64,000 nt of DNA from Chamaecyparis obtusa (Eukaryota; Streptophyta; Pinopsida; Cupressales; Cupressaceae): positions 1,284,501 through 1,348,500 of the forward strand of contig BSBK01002085.1 of assembly GCA_027943335.1 (NCBI GenBank), given 5' to 3'. Below the pieces are notes generated by a model, which ran no database searches, was not told where the DNA came from, and was given only the letters and a program-made list of their open reading frames with translations. Below are positions 32,568-45,572 of this stretch, piece after piece (positions within the stretch are counted from its first letter, which is position 1; every line of letters starts with the position of its first letter). Position numbers and translations under genes: made by a program.

Positions 32568-34310
32568 GTATTATGTTATGCAATCTACAGTTCAATTTGT
32601 TTGTAAATATATTTTACTCAAAGAATTTTTTTTGAGGGAAATCCCATATTTCAAGGAATAAGTCATAGGATGTTCTTTAAACTTAGTATTATTTATTTGT
32701 TCTCAAAAATCCATTTTCTGGGGTATATGTCATTTGCCTGAAAAATTGTAAATTTTTTTATAAAAAATTGTTGGGGAAGTTTTTATCACCCTCTAATTGC
32801 ATATTGTCTAGCTGTAGTTGTTAAATATTTAACTTGATACTCGTGAAATATATCATGTTTTTTTTTCAAAGATTGGGGTAAATGCTTTTGACCTAGAGCT
32901 ATGAATTGGTGAGGTCACAAAAAGGGGGCCTAATCCCCGAGATAAACACTCAACAATAACACCCTAGTGGAGTTTGAACCTTGATGGCAAAAACAACACC
33001 ACAAATTAACTATCAGACTATGCCAATACTGGCTCATATCATGTTTGCTATAGTTTTAAAAATTCAGTTAATTGGATTCTTGGGCTTGTTTATGGTAGCT
33101 TGAAGGGTTGTGCAGAAGCATCAATCTTAGAAGCCTTCCGATTGAGGAAATAGAAGAAGAAGAAGAAAAAGAAGAAATTTTTTAACATCCATGAGGAAAT
33201 AGAAGAAGAAGAAGAAAAATAAGGAAATTTTCAACATCCATGAGGCTAAAAATAGCCTATGGGACAGTCCACCTGATCAAACTGACTTCTGCATTTCAAT
33301 TCTTTTTCTACTATGCAAGATAATGATGAGTGTCCCCAAGTTCTCAACAATCCCCTCGTTGAATAAATTATACAGATACTGAAAGCCAGCTGTCAAGATA
33401 TTTAGATACATGTCCTTGCCGTCCCTCAATGCATCACACTCTTAAATGAAACATTTTTTTGTTTCCGCTTTCTCAGAAGTGCAAAAAATGCACTCTTTTG
33501 TCCCATGCTTCTTTTGGCTTTTTCCAACTTCCAGTTTCACGATGAAGTTGATGATAGTTAATTCTTAATTGAGCAATAAGAAATTTGGCTCTTCATAAAG
33601 TATTAGCACCTATGTACGCTTTTTGTTGATGATCATAAGTGGGGTTGAACTCTTCGATATAATAATTTTTCTTTCTTCCTAGCCCTTTATCACAAGTGCT
33701 CGTGGAACTTATACACAACGAAAGCCTTTATCTCTTTACTATCCATGGGGCATGTACTCAAGTAGATATTCCATTTACTCATCCATTTGTTGTGTGCTGC
33801 ATCCAATTCTTCTTTTTTTTGCACAATATGTCATTGAAAATGACCTTAGGCCATCTACCTTCTTCCCTTTGCTTGATCTTTTTAAAAATCTTATGAGACA
33901 CACTGTAGCAATTGCTTCAATAGAAGCAGCCCCTGTTTCAATCAGCTTGATATCACAAGGAATTAAACTTTTAATTTTGAACTTGCCTGTGATTAAGCAT
34001 TTTTTATTTTTCTTAATTTGCTTTCACTATGAATTCGAGGTACTGCTGGTCTAAACTTCAGACCCATAAAGTACAACTGGAAGCATTAAAATCCCAAAAA
34101 GAGTTTGGATAGTTTTTCAATCCTATAACTCTGCTTCTTTTGCATCAATTTGAAGAGCATAAAACCCTTTTCAACCTCCTAAACTTCTCTTATTTCTGCA
34201 ACCTTCCTAACTTAGATTTTTATTGAAGTCAATGCCGAGATATTTGTTATTTGTAACTAGTTCAAGAATACTACCTTCAAAGTAGAACTTATGTTGGTTT
34301 TTTTTTTTAA
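32568..34310. other. AUG5 intron, probable LINE 3' portion
   Basis: It lies left of the recognisable reverse transcriptase on the minus strand, so it probably includes the LINE's C-terminal coding and 3' tail. A duplicated ggaaatagaagaagaagaag stretch occurs at about 33146-33225. I could not place the LINE's 3' end or target duplication. Confidence 0.4.
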
Positions 34311-35256
34311 TTAGAGAAAACCCTGACTTTTGTCCTGTTTATATTGACTTGCATCCCCACCATTTTGCAAAAATGCTAAGTGCCATTGCAAACCAAGAGC
34401 CGATTTAGCAATCAGACTGAGGTCATCAGCATAAAGAAACCTTATCACAAATTTGCCCATGTGGTCATCATCGCCACTATGCAAATTTAACCACTCTTCA
34501 AGTTTGTTAATATATAAGCCAAAAAGGGTAGGGGATAGATGGTCCTCTTGTTTGAGCCCAACATCACTCCAAAAAATTTCCAAAGTGCCAGTTGAAGTTC
34601 AGATTTTGATTATGGCCTCATAAAGCCTATGGACAACTGCCCTAAGATGCACAGGAATCCCAAACTCTTCCATTCAGTGCCAAAGCTTATCCCTAGGGAC
34701 TGTATCAAAAGCCTTTTTGAAATCAACAAAGCAAGAAAAGCCTATTTAGAGGGGTTCTTTTTTCTCCCAAACTTTTTCAATGATATGCTTCAAAGTAATA
34801 CCATGATCAATTGTAGAATGCTTGGCCTGAAACTAGCTTGTCCTTTTGCAAAATTTATCTGTTTCTTCCACCCAATTGCTAATTCTGTTTTCTATCATGT
34901 TGCCAAATATTTTTGCAAATACAAGATTTATCATTGTGATTCGAGGATTATTGACATCACCTATCTTGAAAAGAGGTAATACTAGGCTAGTTGTCCAATC
35001 TTTAGGGAACCTATGCTGAATGATGTTGTTGAATATTTTCATAATGTGTGGTGCAAGATTTTTCATACCCCACTTTAGATACTCTACTTGAAACTTGACC
35101 AAGTCTTTTGCTTTTCCAACATTCAATTTCTTAATACCCATCTTGATCTCTTGCACGGCGAAAAGTTTCATAGTAGTGCTGACAAAGGGTGCAGGGTCAA
35201 CCTCAAAATCCTACTCTTAAAGCTGGCTTGGATAATCAAAGTATTGAGTAGCTGTA
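34311..35256 (-). pseudogene. LINE reverse transcriptase remnant
   Basis: The minus-strand frames contain KIFNNIIQHRFPKDWTTSLV followed by LPLFKIGDVNNP (finger/palm entry). Further on they read KQEDHLSPTLFGLYINKLEE followed by WLNL, and then the polymerase box FLYADDLSLIAKSALGLQ with its YADD. Canonical KQGCPLSP is altered to KQEDHLSP, and stops separate the pieces, so it is dead. Non-LTR retrotransposon identity is clear, but the clade is not. Confidence 0.85.
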
Positions 35257-36891
35257 TGTAAGATCCCTTACGAGTTCTGACCTAAAATTTCAGTTTTGAA
35301 ACTTTGACATTTCGTCAAACAGTTTGTATGCAAAGTTTGTTATGTTTTTCTGAGGTTCAATTGCAGATGTGATGGAATACAACACTGGTTTGTGTTTTCA
35401 ATGCAGGATAATTATAGTACCATACATGAAATACAGCAATCACATATAACAAAACTGAAATTCAATGTACTATTCACTGTCATATCAGTACTATTCTTTT
35501 TTATAACCATACCAATCAGATATCAAAGAAAATAATGACAATCCTGACTTCACACATAGGCAGCATTAACATCAACTCCAACAGATTAGGTGACTACCCC
35601 AGCACCTTCCCAAATCAGAGTCTGGACCTGAGTTCTTAGTATATTGCACTAGATTAGAATGGACCACAGGAAACCTTTAATGCTGGCTTTTAAGTAACAG
35701 GGAGCAAATCTGAAAGCAATGCTTGAACCAAGGAAAGTCTCACGCCATAAAACTGGAGAGTTTCAAACTTCAAGTGTCACACAGGAGAACACTCAATACC
35801 ATTGGGTAACTCATGCAATGTTTAATTGCAATCTTTGCCTTCGCCAAAATAAGTTCACAGCACCACTATGAGGATGTGAGCCCAGGAAGATCTGGAGCTA
35901 ACGCTGATATATTTGCACAGTAAATGTTACAGACCGCAACAAAAGCAATTATGGCACAGTCTCTAGAAACTTGATGTTTATCAGCAACCTTAGTTCATTT
36001 TTCCCAAATAATGAAAGGCCCCGAATACTTAACTTTCATGGCAATGCAACAGGAGAAATCGCTCATGCACAGGCATCCAATTTACCATTCAAACTAATGT
36101 TTCATTCCTCCGTGCAGACTCTCACGACAAATATTGATATTTGTCAGATATGATATAGAGTCTCTATTTAATAATTTCCCCAGCAACTATATTCTAAGTA
36201 AATATTTATAAGCCTGACTTCATCACCAATAGAATATATTAAAATTCTTAGTGCCCACCAATATAATATAACAAAGGTCCCGACTTTACAATAAGAGCAC
36301 CAATAATAATTACGGCAGATATAAATTGCAAACTCCTTCAATAAATTAATATACCTGAATTTACTCATGCCATTGACAATTCACATATATTTTCACCAGG
36401 CATAAAATAAAATGATCTTTTTTTACCAAATCAGATACAAAGGTAATTACAGTCTGAAATTTTTCTTACTCCAATTTTTGTCCAAATGTGGACTCCCTCG
36501 CAAATCTACCTCATTGAAGAACCAGGTTTCCGCCCAGCTCTTCACAAACGCCTGAAGGTTTTCAAGTCCAGAAATTCCAGCTAATGCCAAAGCATCAGAC
36601 AATTTCATCGACTTCAAAAAAATATCTGAACATGATTTGAATAAGCCTCTCTTTGAACTTTTATAACATTCTCCAGAAAACTCTTGGCCTTCCATTAGCT
36701 TGTCTCTTGGCATTCCTTTTCTTTGTCTCTTTAATTTGAAATAAAGTGATTTTTATTTTATAATTCTGGTTGACATAAAAAGTCACTTTAATTGCTCTAT
36801 TAAATAATTAAATCAAGTTGTCATTATATTTCGACAACTAAAATTTTAATTATTTAATTAATTTCTGATGTCCCAAAAAGGGGACATTACA
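35257..36891 (-). mobile_element. Solo LTR inserted in the LINE, 1.64 kb
   Basis: The plus-strand ends are TGTAAGATCCC (left) and GGGGACATTACA (right), with the perfect 5-bp duplication CTGTA at 35252-35256 and 36892-36896. Read on the minus strand it starts TGTAATGTCCCCTTTTTGGG. LINE coding resumes on both sides. Internal open frames such as 36447-36713 are LTR sequence. Confidence 0.9.
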
Positions 36892-36896
36892 CTGTA

Positions 36897-37340
36897 ATAT
36901 TATGTTTAGTTTGCTTCTTTCTTCGTTGAAGCTCCTTCCAAAATAGCTTGGGGTTATTTTTTACCAAGGAAGATTAGCTCTTCCTGCCTTGTGATCTTGA
37001 AATCATCTTTTTTCTTTCTTAAAATTTGCATGTATACTTTAGTGTTTAATTTTTTCTTGTTTGTCTCTTTCAAAGTTCTCTTTGCAATTTTGCATTCCTC
37101 ATCGAACCAAGCATCAACTGGAAAGCAATTTGTTTTAGATTTCTTATTGTTTTCTCTTTTGGATTCTTAAGCGTACCTAAAATTAAATGTGCTAGCTTGT
37201 GACTATGGAGGCCATGGAACATAATTTTCTCCTTTTTAAAAAGTCTATTTGGTGCTTGCCTTGAAGGTACTACAATTTTTTTGAGTCAAAAGAATTCTGC
37301 CCTTTGAAGGTTATTGTTGAAGACACTGAGTATTCATCCC
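36897..37340 (-). pseudogene. LINE linker between endonuclease and reverse transcriptase
   Basis: The minus-strand translation gives fragments such as RELKETNKKKLNTKVYMQIL followed by RKKKDDFKITRQEELIFLGK. This lysine-rich linker precedes the reverse transcriptase in this type of LINE. Frameshifts and stops occur. It joins the RT remnant once the solo LTR is set aside. Confidence 0.65.
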
Positions 37341-38550
37341 ATGCTACTTATTTTTTGCCAAAGAAATACTTAAATAAATTGTTCAATGATCTGATATAAA
37401 TCCCGGAGCTGCTTACCAACCAAGACTTCCTCCATTTTCTCACACAAGCTATGTGAGCAAATTGCATAATCCATAACACTTGCTGCATTGTAGATATTGC
37501 AAGTGAAATTACCAGATTTCGCTCGTCTAATAATGAAACCATAGCAAATGATTAAATCAAATGTACCACAAAGTAAGCAATTCATCCCAGAAATGATGAT
37601 TTCTTTCTTCTATAAGCCAAATAGGATTTAATCTTCCGTACAACATAGAATGCTAGCTTGTTCATTTGTAGCCCTAGCATTGAAATCATCCACTAGAAGA
37701 GCTTCACCTTGTTGAGAATATGCTGCAATATCTTTTTTTTAAAAAAAGCTGCAAAGGTGGCTTTGTGGCCTAGCGCACTATTTTTGTAAGTTTTTGTGAC
37801 TTGCGGAGCAAAATAGCATGCTGCAATTCTAATTAGACTTCCATTTTCTGAGATTTTTCTACCAAATAAACTATTTATTTGAGTCTTCTCTTCTAGCTGA
37901 ATGAAACAACCTTTTCTCTCACTAAGATAATTATACCCTTGTGTCCTTTGCCATTCCCTACTTGTTTCACTCTGCCATCTTCAAATACTCTTTAAACAAA
38001 GGAGTCTGGCACACTTCATGCTCATGCGTCTCTACGAGACAAATTTATGTCTCTACCTTGTGCAATAGGCCCTAACTCAAGTCCTCCTCTTCAGGTATAC
38101 CCTCTATAGTTCCAATACACTAAGCTTAAGAAAGCTTGGGTAGGACTTGATTGCTATTTGTTTTGGCACTCAAGACTCAAAGTTGAGTATTCATCTCTAT
38201 TTGACCATTTTGCCCATTTTGCTTTGCTTACTACGAAAGAAGTTGCTGCCACTTCTTTGCTGCCAGCTTGCTGCCTTGTTTTTGTATGAGGACCCAAAAA
38301 ATGCAATAATTTTAATTGCATCGCCCTTGTATAACCATGCCTTTTGCCTGTATCCCATGTTGCTCTAATCTGTGGCACTTCCTTCTCTCCTCTTGTTGCC
38401 TAACTGTTAAATCCACATCTAGGAAGAAGTGAGAGCCCCCCTTCTTGCTTAAAAGATTTTGCTTGTCACGTATGCTTGACATGGTGACTTTTAGGGTCCT
38501 AGCTGTCTCATCACATAGCTTACCCGCCCTCCATGCTTGGCAGATTTCTC
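37341..38550 (-). pseudogene. LINE apurinic-type endonuclease remnant
   Basis: The minus strand contains LLVDDFNARATNEQASILC near 37640-37700 (the GDFNAR motif with G changed to D). At 37370-37585 it contains GNFTCNIYNAASVMDYAICS, whose SVMDY matches the SxxDY catalytic motif of exonuclease-endonuclease-phosphatase enzymes. HSLCEKMEEVLVGKQLRDL follows. Several stops and frameshifts break the frame. Confidence 0.75.
38475..38550. repeat. 76-bp direct repeat, left copy
   Basis: cttgacatggtgacttttag...gcttggcagatttctc is repeated almost exactly at 40333-40408. The two copies bracket the 38551-40291 block. Confidence 0.9.
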
Positions 38551-40291
38551 TGTAATGTCCCCATTTTTCAGACTATTGGGATTAGCTTGGTTTGGCAACC
38601 CTCGCAGGCTAATTAGGTGATTAGAGGGGGTCAGTTGGCGGAGCCAGTGTTGGGATTCCGTTCTGAAGGTTCAGATTACCAGGTTTGCTCTTCGTTCGGG
38701 TCAATTTGGTCAACTTACTATTTTTAGTAAGTGGTATTTTGGGTATGGCTAGGATTAGCAGGGTGTTTGCACGGAGTGTCAGATGTTTCAGGATCGAGTT
38801 TTAGGGAATCTCCAGTTTGAGTGACTAAGTCTATTTTTGGTAGTTGGCTATTTTTGGCAGGGCAGTTGAAGTTTGAGGCTCTGGTGTCAGAAATGAGTTT
38901 GATGCAATCAGTGGGTTACAGTGGTTTTTAATTTTAAAGTTATTGTTATTAAATTAAATTATTTTAATTTAATAACTTTATGACTTTATAACTTAATGTT
39001 ATAAAATGAAGTTGTGATTAAAAAGCCTCTTAAGTGAAAAAAGTGAAGTTGAAGCTTTTTCCCAAAAAACTATATATTCAATTCGAAAAAGCATTTTTTC
39101 ATTACCTTATGTCATTATATCAAATTTGTGAAGTTGAAAGTGGTATGAGGAAGAAATCGAAATTCCTTGAGGAAGAACAAGGGTTTTCACGTGTTCGGTC
39201 TTCATGTGTTGGAGAAAACACCCAATCTTTTGCTGAATTTGCAGAGGCTTATCTGAATTTGCATTGCCATTGCTGGAGGTGTGATTTGACAAAGAATCTG
39301 GGTATTATTGCTGCCGTATAGATCTGCCTGGAAGGTACGGATATGCTAGAACAGTACGGTTTTCTCACCAGCCGTACTTTGCTTGATTGGAAGCCTTAGT
39401 GGCTGTGTTTTTGAGCAAAGATAATTCTGATTGGTTAGAGGGCTGCGTGATTAGAGTGGAAGAGTTTGGAACTCTCCCTTAATGGCTGCGTTAAGGGTTC
39501 ATGGAAGCTGGAAATGATTTGATAGAGCTGCGTGACTTTCCTGGGCAGCTACATTGCATTCTCCAAGTGCTGTGTATGACTTCTAGGAAGTGGTGTCATT
39601 TGTTTGGGAAGATTGTATTAATAAGGTGCTTCCTGTTATTTAATTCTTGTAATGTTTTGGATAATTTCTTAGCTGTAGATGAATTTGATGAGCAGTAGAA
39701 TAATTTTAGTGTTGTATGTTGTTAAAATAAATTCCAATACTGAAATTTACAAAATTATAATTGGCGGAGTTCAATACAATTTGCAATTTAATTGAGTTTT
39801 TAGCTAGTTAGAGTTAAGAGCCAGCCAGGCTCTTTACAAAAAAGCATTGGAAAAACCTCAACGCTCAATTCCCGCTGTGATTTCAGTATTGGAATTTATT
39901 GGAGAAGTTGAAAGATCAGATACCACTGTAAAGAGCCTACCCACTGTCCATCATATGAGACACAGTGGACAGCCTCACACAAAATGCTGTACTCCCCCAC
40001 TCAACTAGGTGATCTCGGTCGGCTACCATTTGTAAATAATCCTGTCTCAAAATCCTGATAGCCTCACGCAAGGAATGGATCTCTGTCAAGGAAAGGTAAC
40101 CACCACTGTGCTCATCTGTCATAGGAGCACCCCAATCATAAACAGCCAACAACTGGCGAGTGGCATCAAAATGCTCAAGAGTAGAAGTTATAATAAAAAG
40201 CCTCTTAAGTGAAAAACTCTTAATGGCGTCCCTTGATTCCCTTAACAGTGGTAGCAACTTCTTTAATAGAGTGAAAAATGGGGACATTACA
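38551..40291. mobile_element. Rearranged LTR-derived block with 20-bp inverted ends
   Basis: Both ends, read inward, start TGTAATGTCCCCATTTTTCA. The left part (38551-39838) reads as a plus-strand LTR ending GGCTCTTTACA. At 39927 the complement of the same GGCTCTTTACA end appears next to a decayed primer-site-like cagatacca (39917-39925), so a second LTR-like unit points the opposite way. AATAAATTCCAATACTGAAA (about 39728) and its complement (about 39885) add a further inverted repeat. The minus-strand frame 39937-40317 (DYLQMVADRDHLVEW) is related to the coiled coil at 9553-10105. No 5-bp duplication fits. Confidence 0.6.
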
Positions 40292-40332
40292 GCACCCCTG
40301 TGAAACTCAACGCTCAATACCCACTGTGATTT

Positions 40333-40408
40333 CTTGACATGGTGACTTTTAGGGGCCTAGCTGTCTCATCACATAGCTTACCCACCCTCCATGCTTGGCA
40401 GATTTCTC
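40333..40408. repeat. 76-bp direct repeat, right copy
   Basis: It matches 38475-38550 with two or three substitutions (gggtcctag against ggggcctag, cccgccc against cccaccc). LINE-like sequence appears to continue beyond it. Confidence 0.9.
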
Positions 40409-42085
40409 CTTTCTAAACCAACTTGTCTTTAAGAAGTCACTTGCAGGTTCGAGAGTACGTTCATTTTTCCTATAATCTTTGACACCATTAATTATTACGT
40501 TTGCTGCTCTAATTGCCCTTTTTTGAGTTCTTGACCTTGCATTCTATCAACTCAAGCATTTTCTTCTTCCTTCAAATTAGAAGAGTTGCTACTGACATGA
40601 GCAAGTTTTAGAAACTCTATGAAATTTCACTTGATGAGATGCTTTACCCTCAAACTGAGATGCTTTAGAATTTATCACATCTTTATTTGCCCCTACTTAT
40701 TTTTTCATGGTTTGCCAGGCAGCCTTCATGCCTTGCCACTCGAGCTTCCCTACCGAAAGAGCTTCCTTCAGATCTTTATTACTTTCCATTGATGATTGAT
40801 TTGCTACTATTATTATATTGATTTTATGGTCTCTTCCTGCTCTTTGATTTCCAAGACCTCCAACCTCTTCTTGGCATTTAACAACTCTTGCACATGGACC
40901 AGGTGAGAGGTGTGGAAGTGAGGCTATAGATGGCAGAATCTTTGAGGTCTTTTCTTCCTTTAGACTTGCTATTGCCACACACTTGCAAAGGGAACATGTT
41001 TGAGTTATATTTATGGCTGAGGGCCAAATTATGTACCCTTTGAGATTGCATTTTTCTTGTTTGTTCCTATTTTAGATGAGCAAGCCTAAGTTTTAAAATA
41101 TCCCAAAACTGCTTGGCATTAACCCAGATCCAGTTCCTTGTTTTGACTGATGAAGCAATCTTTACTTGACCAAGATGGTTTGTTTCAACAGAACCAGAGA
41201 CCTCTTGCCCTTTTTTCTTGCATGATGGTGATTTGATTTCCATTGCCAGAAGGAAGAGAGAAAAAAACAACAATATAGAAGCATTGGTATTTACTATTTA
41301 CATGTCTGCCTATTAGAGGCAGCCACAGCGAAATGCTGAAAAACTCTTTGAAAAGGAGAGAGATTAGAGCCCACAGCCAAATCCATCTGGACCCACACCA
41401 GCAACTGTGAACCCCACTAGTGGACAAATGCAGTGGCTTTCTCTAGTTGTAGACCCCAATTGTGACCCACCACAAACTTTGGAGAGGTTGGATCCGGCAA
41501 AATTCTTGGGAGCTTGTGAGAAAGAAGCAGGATCCGACATAGTCTATAATTCTGGAGTTGAAATCCTGTGATCTCTTGCATGGATAATGTAATGTTTGTT
41601 CTTAGTAGTCTTCACAAAAAGTTTCTTAGAGGTCCTTCCATCATAAGCCTAATTTAAACTAAGACATATTTTTACAAGTTTCAATGTGGTGCTATCTGTG
41701 ATTTATAAAGGAAATTTAGTAATCTGAATTTGTGTTGTGCATTGTAAACAAATATTTGTCAAGCTTGTTGAGCCGGAAGTGGCTGTGTTAATAATGTGAA
41801 ACTTGAAGTTCATGTTAGATGAAATTTGTGAAGCTCAAAAATTAATTTGAACAAAGAGAGAATCCTATCATCCATTACGGAACATTGAAAAGAAACCTGG
41901 AGTCATGAGCATATGTCATGATTAGTTATCCTTTTTGTACACTTTGCACTATGCACATCTCTAATATGGTAATTTTGTTGTGTTGTAATGTCAACAAGTA
42001 ACTTGTTTTTAAGCTACTCTAGGAACAAATAAAAAATAAATGTAAACTTGAAATGAATATTCTGATATGGACCCATTGACCGCAG
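40409..42085 (-). other. Probable LINE upstream region, then intron to exon F
   Basis: It lies 5' of the endonuclease on the minus strand. Open pieces at 40697-40978 (a lysine/glutamate-rich stretch ending WQGMKAAWQTMKK) and 41067-41427 may be ORF1 remnants, but no domain is recognisable. From about 41500 the sequence is ordinary intron leading to the exon F acceptor. Confidence 0.35.
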
Positions 42086-42281
42086 GAGTTGAGGGTTCAG
42101 ATGCTGGCTTGGGATCAGTGTTGGAATCATTGGAGTTTTGCTTGAAGCTCCGTGGGTCAGAGGCAAGTATTTTGGAGGACCTTTCAAAGGCAATCAATCA
42201 AGTACATATGCTTAAGGACTTAGTTGGCAGTGGCCGTGCATTATTGAGCAATGCTTACAGCTCAAGACCAGAATATGAAAG
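42086..42281 (+). CDS. AUG5: AUGMIN subunit 5, exon F
   Basis: The exon reads (G)[17 protein letters not shown], then [20 protein letters not shown], and ends SSRPEYE plus AG of a split arginine codon. [17 protein letters not shown] is near-invariant in plant AUG5. The acceptor is ttgaccgcag and the donor aaag|gtgaac. Phase 1 in and phase 2 out are consistent with exons E and G. Confidence 0.94.
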
Positions 42282-42441
42282 GTGAACAATCAATTTACAG
42301 TCAATATACCTTCAAAATAATTTGGGATCTTTGCAACATATTTGTTCTATGACATCAACATTGTTGTGTGATACAAGTTGCTAGTCAATTGTAGGGAAGT
42401 TATGAGATGGCTTTGATTTTAAAGTGCATATGTTTTTACAG

Positions 42442-42574
42442 GACTACATCATATTGTCTTTCTGTGGCTACGGAGCATGAAAAAATAGCCATGGAAAAAT
42501 GGTTGCCTGAGCTCAAGGCGGCAGTTCATGAAGCTCAGAAGTGCCTACAAGAATGCAAGAGGGTCAGAGGTTTG
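42442..42574 (+). CDS. AUG5: AUGMIN subunit 5, exon G
   Basis: The exon completes the split arginine and continues TTSYCLSVATEHEKIAMEKW, then LPELKAAVHEAQKCLQECKR, ending VRGL. The acceptor is tgtttttacag and the donor ttg|gtaagt is near consensus. The intron to exon F is only 160 bp. The intron to the last exon is 14.1 kb. Confidence 0.93.
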
Positions 42575-45564
42575 GTAAGTATCAATTGAAGAATCTGAAA
42601 TTTTCATTGTTTATCTTGTAACAAAGAAAGACATGTATGCTTGCGTAGGGTTTTGTGCTTTAGAAAAGGGAACTGTACTTTCTTCCAATTGCTACTTCTT
42701 TATATTAGAGTTGTCTCAAAGCTTCCTGCCAAAAGGGTGCTGCAGGTATGCGATATTGAATAAAGTTTTTGTATTGCCACACAAAGGTTAAAATCTCCTA
42801 TACATGGCTCATGCACACTACAGATCGACCCAGACCGTCCCTTAGATTGAAATTACCTATCTGGATATGGCTTGTTTTCTGGAACACTTCGGTTAGCAAG
42901 TAGTGACTGCATTGCTCCAATGTAGTTACTATGTTACATAGATTTTTTGTATTGTTTTACAGGTGCTGATTGCTCAATTTGTCTTGTGATACTCAAGTAC
43001 CATGTACTACTCAAAGTTATGACTACAGAATGCTAGATTGATCTCTAAGTGCCCTTAGGACCTTAGTTAATTGGCACATGATTTAGTTTATGAATATTTA
43101 AGGGCTCATTTTACCTTGTGATACTAACTCTGTTTACTACTAAAGTTATGACTACTGAATGCTAAATTGATATTTATGGGCCCTTGGATCTAGGTTAAGC
43201 AGTACTTGATTTTTGCTTATGAAATTTACGTCCACGTTGCTTCCTTGTCTAAATATTTTACTTAATATTTTTAGATTCATTTTCTTAATTTTGAACCAAA
43301 GCTCCCAACGAATAGTTTGCAGTAACTTTCTTCTGCAGTTCTTGAGTCTCTGGCTGAAACCTGGATAATCTGTGCCCCAATATTGAATAATCTAAACTTA
43401 AAATGTCATGCATGAGAAGTTCTTAATTTATGGACTGCAAGTTTGGTTGATAGTTTTTTCGTTAATGATTTTTGTGGTTTTGGTTAGATTTAATGGTAAC
43501 TATAAAATGTCTTGCTTCTGAAAATGAAGCAACTGATAGGTAGGAGTCCTGGAAGATGAATTGCAGTATCAATAAATTGGTAAACATATTTTTGTTGCAG
43601 ACCTTTTATGAGAGATGTTGTGGGGTATTTGGTAATATGTGCATAGAAGCACCCTACCATAATTGTGATGCTAGGATTAACCTATGTTTTTTGATGTGGA
43701 GGCAGAAACACAGATATGTAATAAAAACAGAAAATCTTTCCAGAAGCTTAAAATTAGAAATATAAACATTATAAATTGAAAATATGGGAGCAGCAGAAAA
43801 GTTAAACTTGTGAATTCTTAAATTTGGAGAAAAGTAATAGTATTGAATAAACCTATTGGGCATAAATTTAGGAAATTCAAACTCTCAAATTTAGAAAGCA
43901 TTTTTAAAATTTATGTTCTTTCATAATCATTGGATTACTAGAAATGGAAAAGTGAATGTGTAGAATAATTACACAGCCTGCAGTGCGTTGGAGCTCCAAA
44001 AGGGCATTGAGTGGCTATAAAAATACAGGATTATTGGTCTGCTCTATGGTAGAGAATATACATTCCAAAACAAAATTAGGAAACTAAATAGTTATAGTAA
44101 AGCTGTGTAAACTAGCTAGGCATAAAAGATGACATGAGACTAGGCAGATTATTGGTAGGGTATAGGTTCTCCTCACATGATAGCTGGTAAACTCTGGATG
44201 ATCAACTCTGTTTGTTTGAGCTTCTTTTTGCTCCCAATTGCCATTTTAACTGACCATGTTCAGACCCATTCACCTATTTTTGTTGTTCTTGGACTCTAAT
44301 TTCTTTTTTGAGTAAAATTTTAAATTCAGTTAAGGAATACTTACGTTTGCCCAAGATCAGGTTAAAATCTTGAACAAGAGGGTTCTTACAAACCACACAA
44401 AGCAAGAAACAAAGACTAGAAAACTAATAAACTACTGCTAAATACAAGAAGTAAATACATATTGAGAGAGATTGTTTTTTGAACTTGCTGAAGTAGAATC
44501 TCATACTGGCTACACAATTATGACTCCAAGACATTTGACAAATAGATACAAAATGTCATCTCTAATAGAAGAATTTTCTCTTATTGTCACTCTCTTTAGA
44601 GTGTGACTATGTCCTCTTTCACAGGTTTCAATGGATGAGCAGATGACAATGCAGTTGTAGTATAGAACTCTTGAGGAGGCCGATACCCCTTTTTAGATTG
44701 AGACTATGTCCTCATTTGCAGGTTGGAATGGATGGGCATTAACAATGCAGTTACAATATAGACTATAGAGCTTTTGAGGAGGCCAATTCATAGTAGCCTC
44801 AGTAGAATTACCATTGGGCATTGGTACTCTCTTTGGAGCAGGCTGTCAGTTTTACAGCTGTTGGTGCAGATGTTCAGCGAGAACCTTGTTTTGGCCTTGT
44901 CTATAGATATGAGGTGCTTGAAAGCCCTACTCTTCTGTTGCTGGTTCGGTTACAAGTTTGGGGCTTGAATGAGATGGTTTGTTGTTGTTTTTACCCTGTT
45001 TTGGTATGGCTTGGGTACATCCATACAAAATATATATTAATTACAAATCTATGAAAGTAGCCATAATTTGCATGAAAAATTTAAAATTAAATATAGAACA
45101 TCTGATAATTGATGATTCAATGCCGAAGATAAATCCTAATGGTTTATGTTTGTTCAAATGCAACAATTGTCGGTAGTCAAATGTGTAACTGCACGTGGCA
45201 ACTCAATAAAAAGGATCTAATTGCTCTCAATCGATAGCAATCAACATTATCAATTGGTTCATTAGAAGAACCACAAGAAGGACCATTGTCACTCTTATCA
45301 CTGCATTGTATTTGCCCTTTATATGAAGACAAAGGAAAGCTGTGCAGTAGAAGCATCCATGTTGGGATGCTTTGGTACCATATTTCAGTGCCTTATTATC
45401 CCCTTGTACATTATTTGCTTGTGAGAGATGATGCACATGTTGGAATGCACATACACCAACTCTTCCTTTTTGTCTAATAAGTAGTTAACATGACTGAGTG
45501 GATAAAGGAACGCCACAATTTAGTGTGGTTTAGATAAGGACTCATGACCTATTGAGTTTTGAGG
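42575..45564. repeat. AUG5 intron with short tandem duplications
   Basis: Around 42984 and 43115 a block with cttgtgatact...aaagttatgactac is duplicated with a period near 130 bp. Around 44606 and 44700 a roughly 100-bp block (gactatgtcctc...cttgaggaggcc) is duplicated. No coding segment or mobile-element ends were recognised. Confidence 0.55.
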
Positions 45565-45572
45565 CAAATTCA

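Noticed and set aside
33696..34054. Plus-strand open frames of 66 and 100 codons
   Set aside because: They lie antisense to the presumed LINE 3' portion, and no family is recognised.
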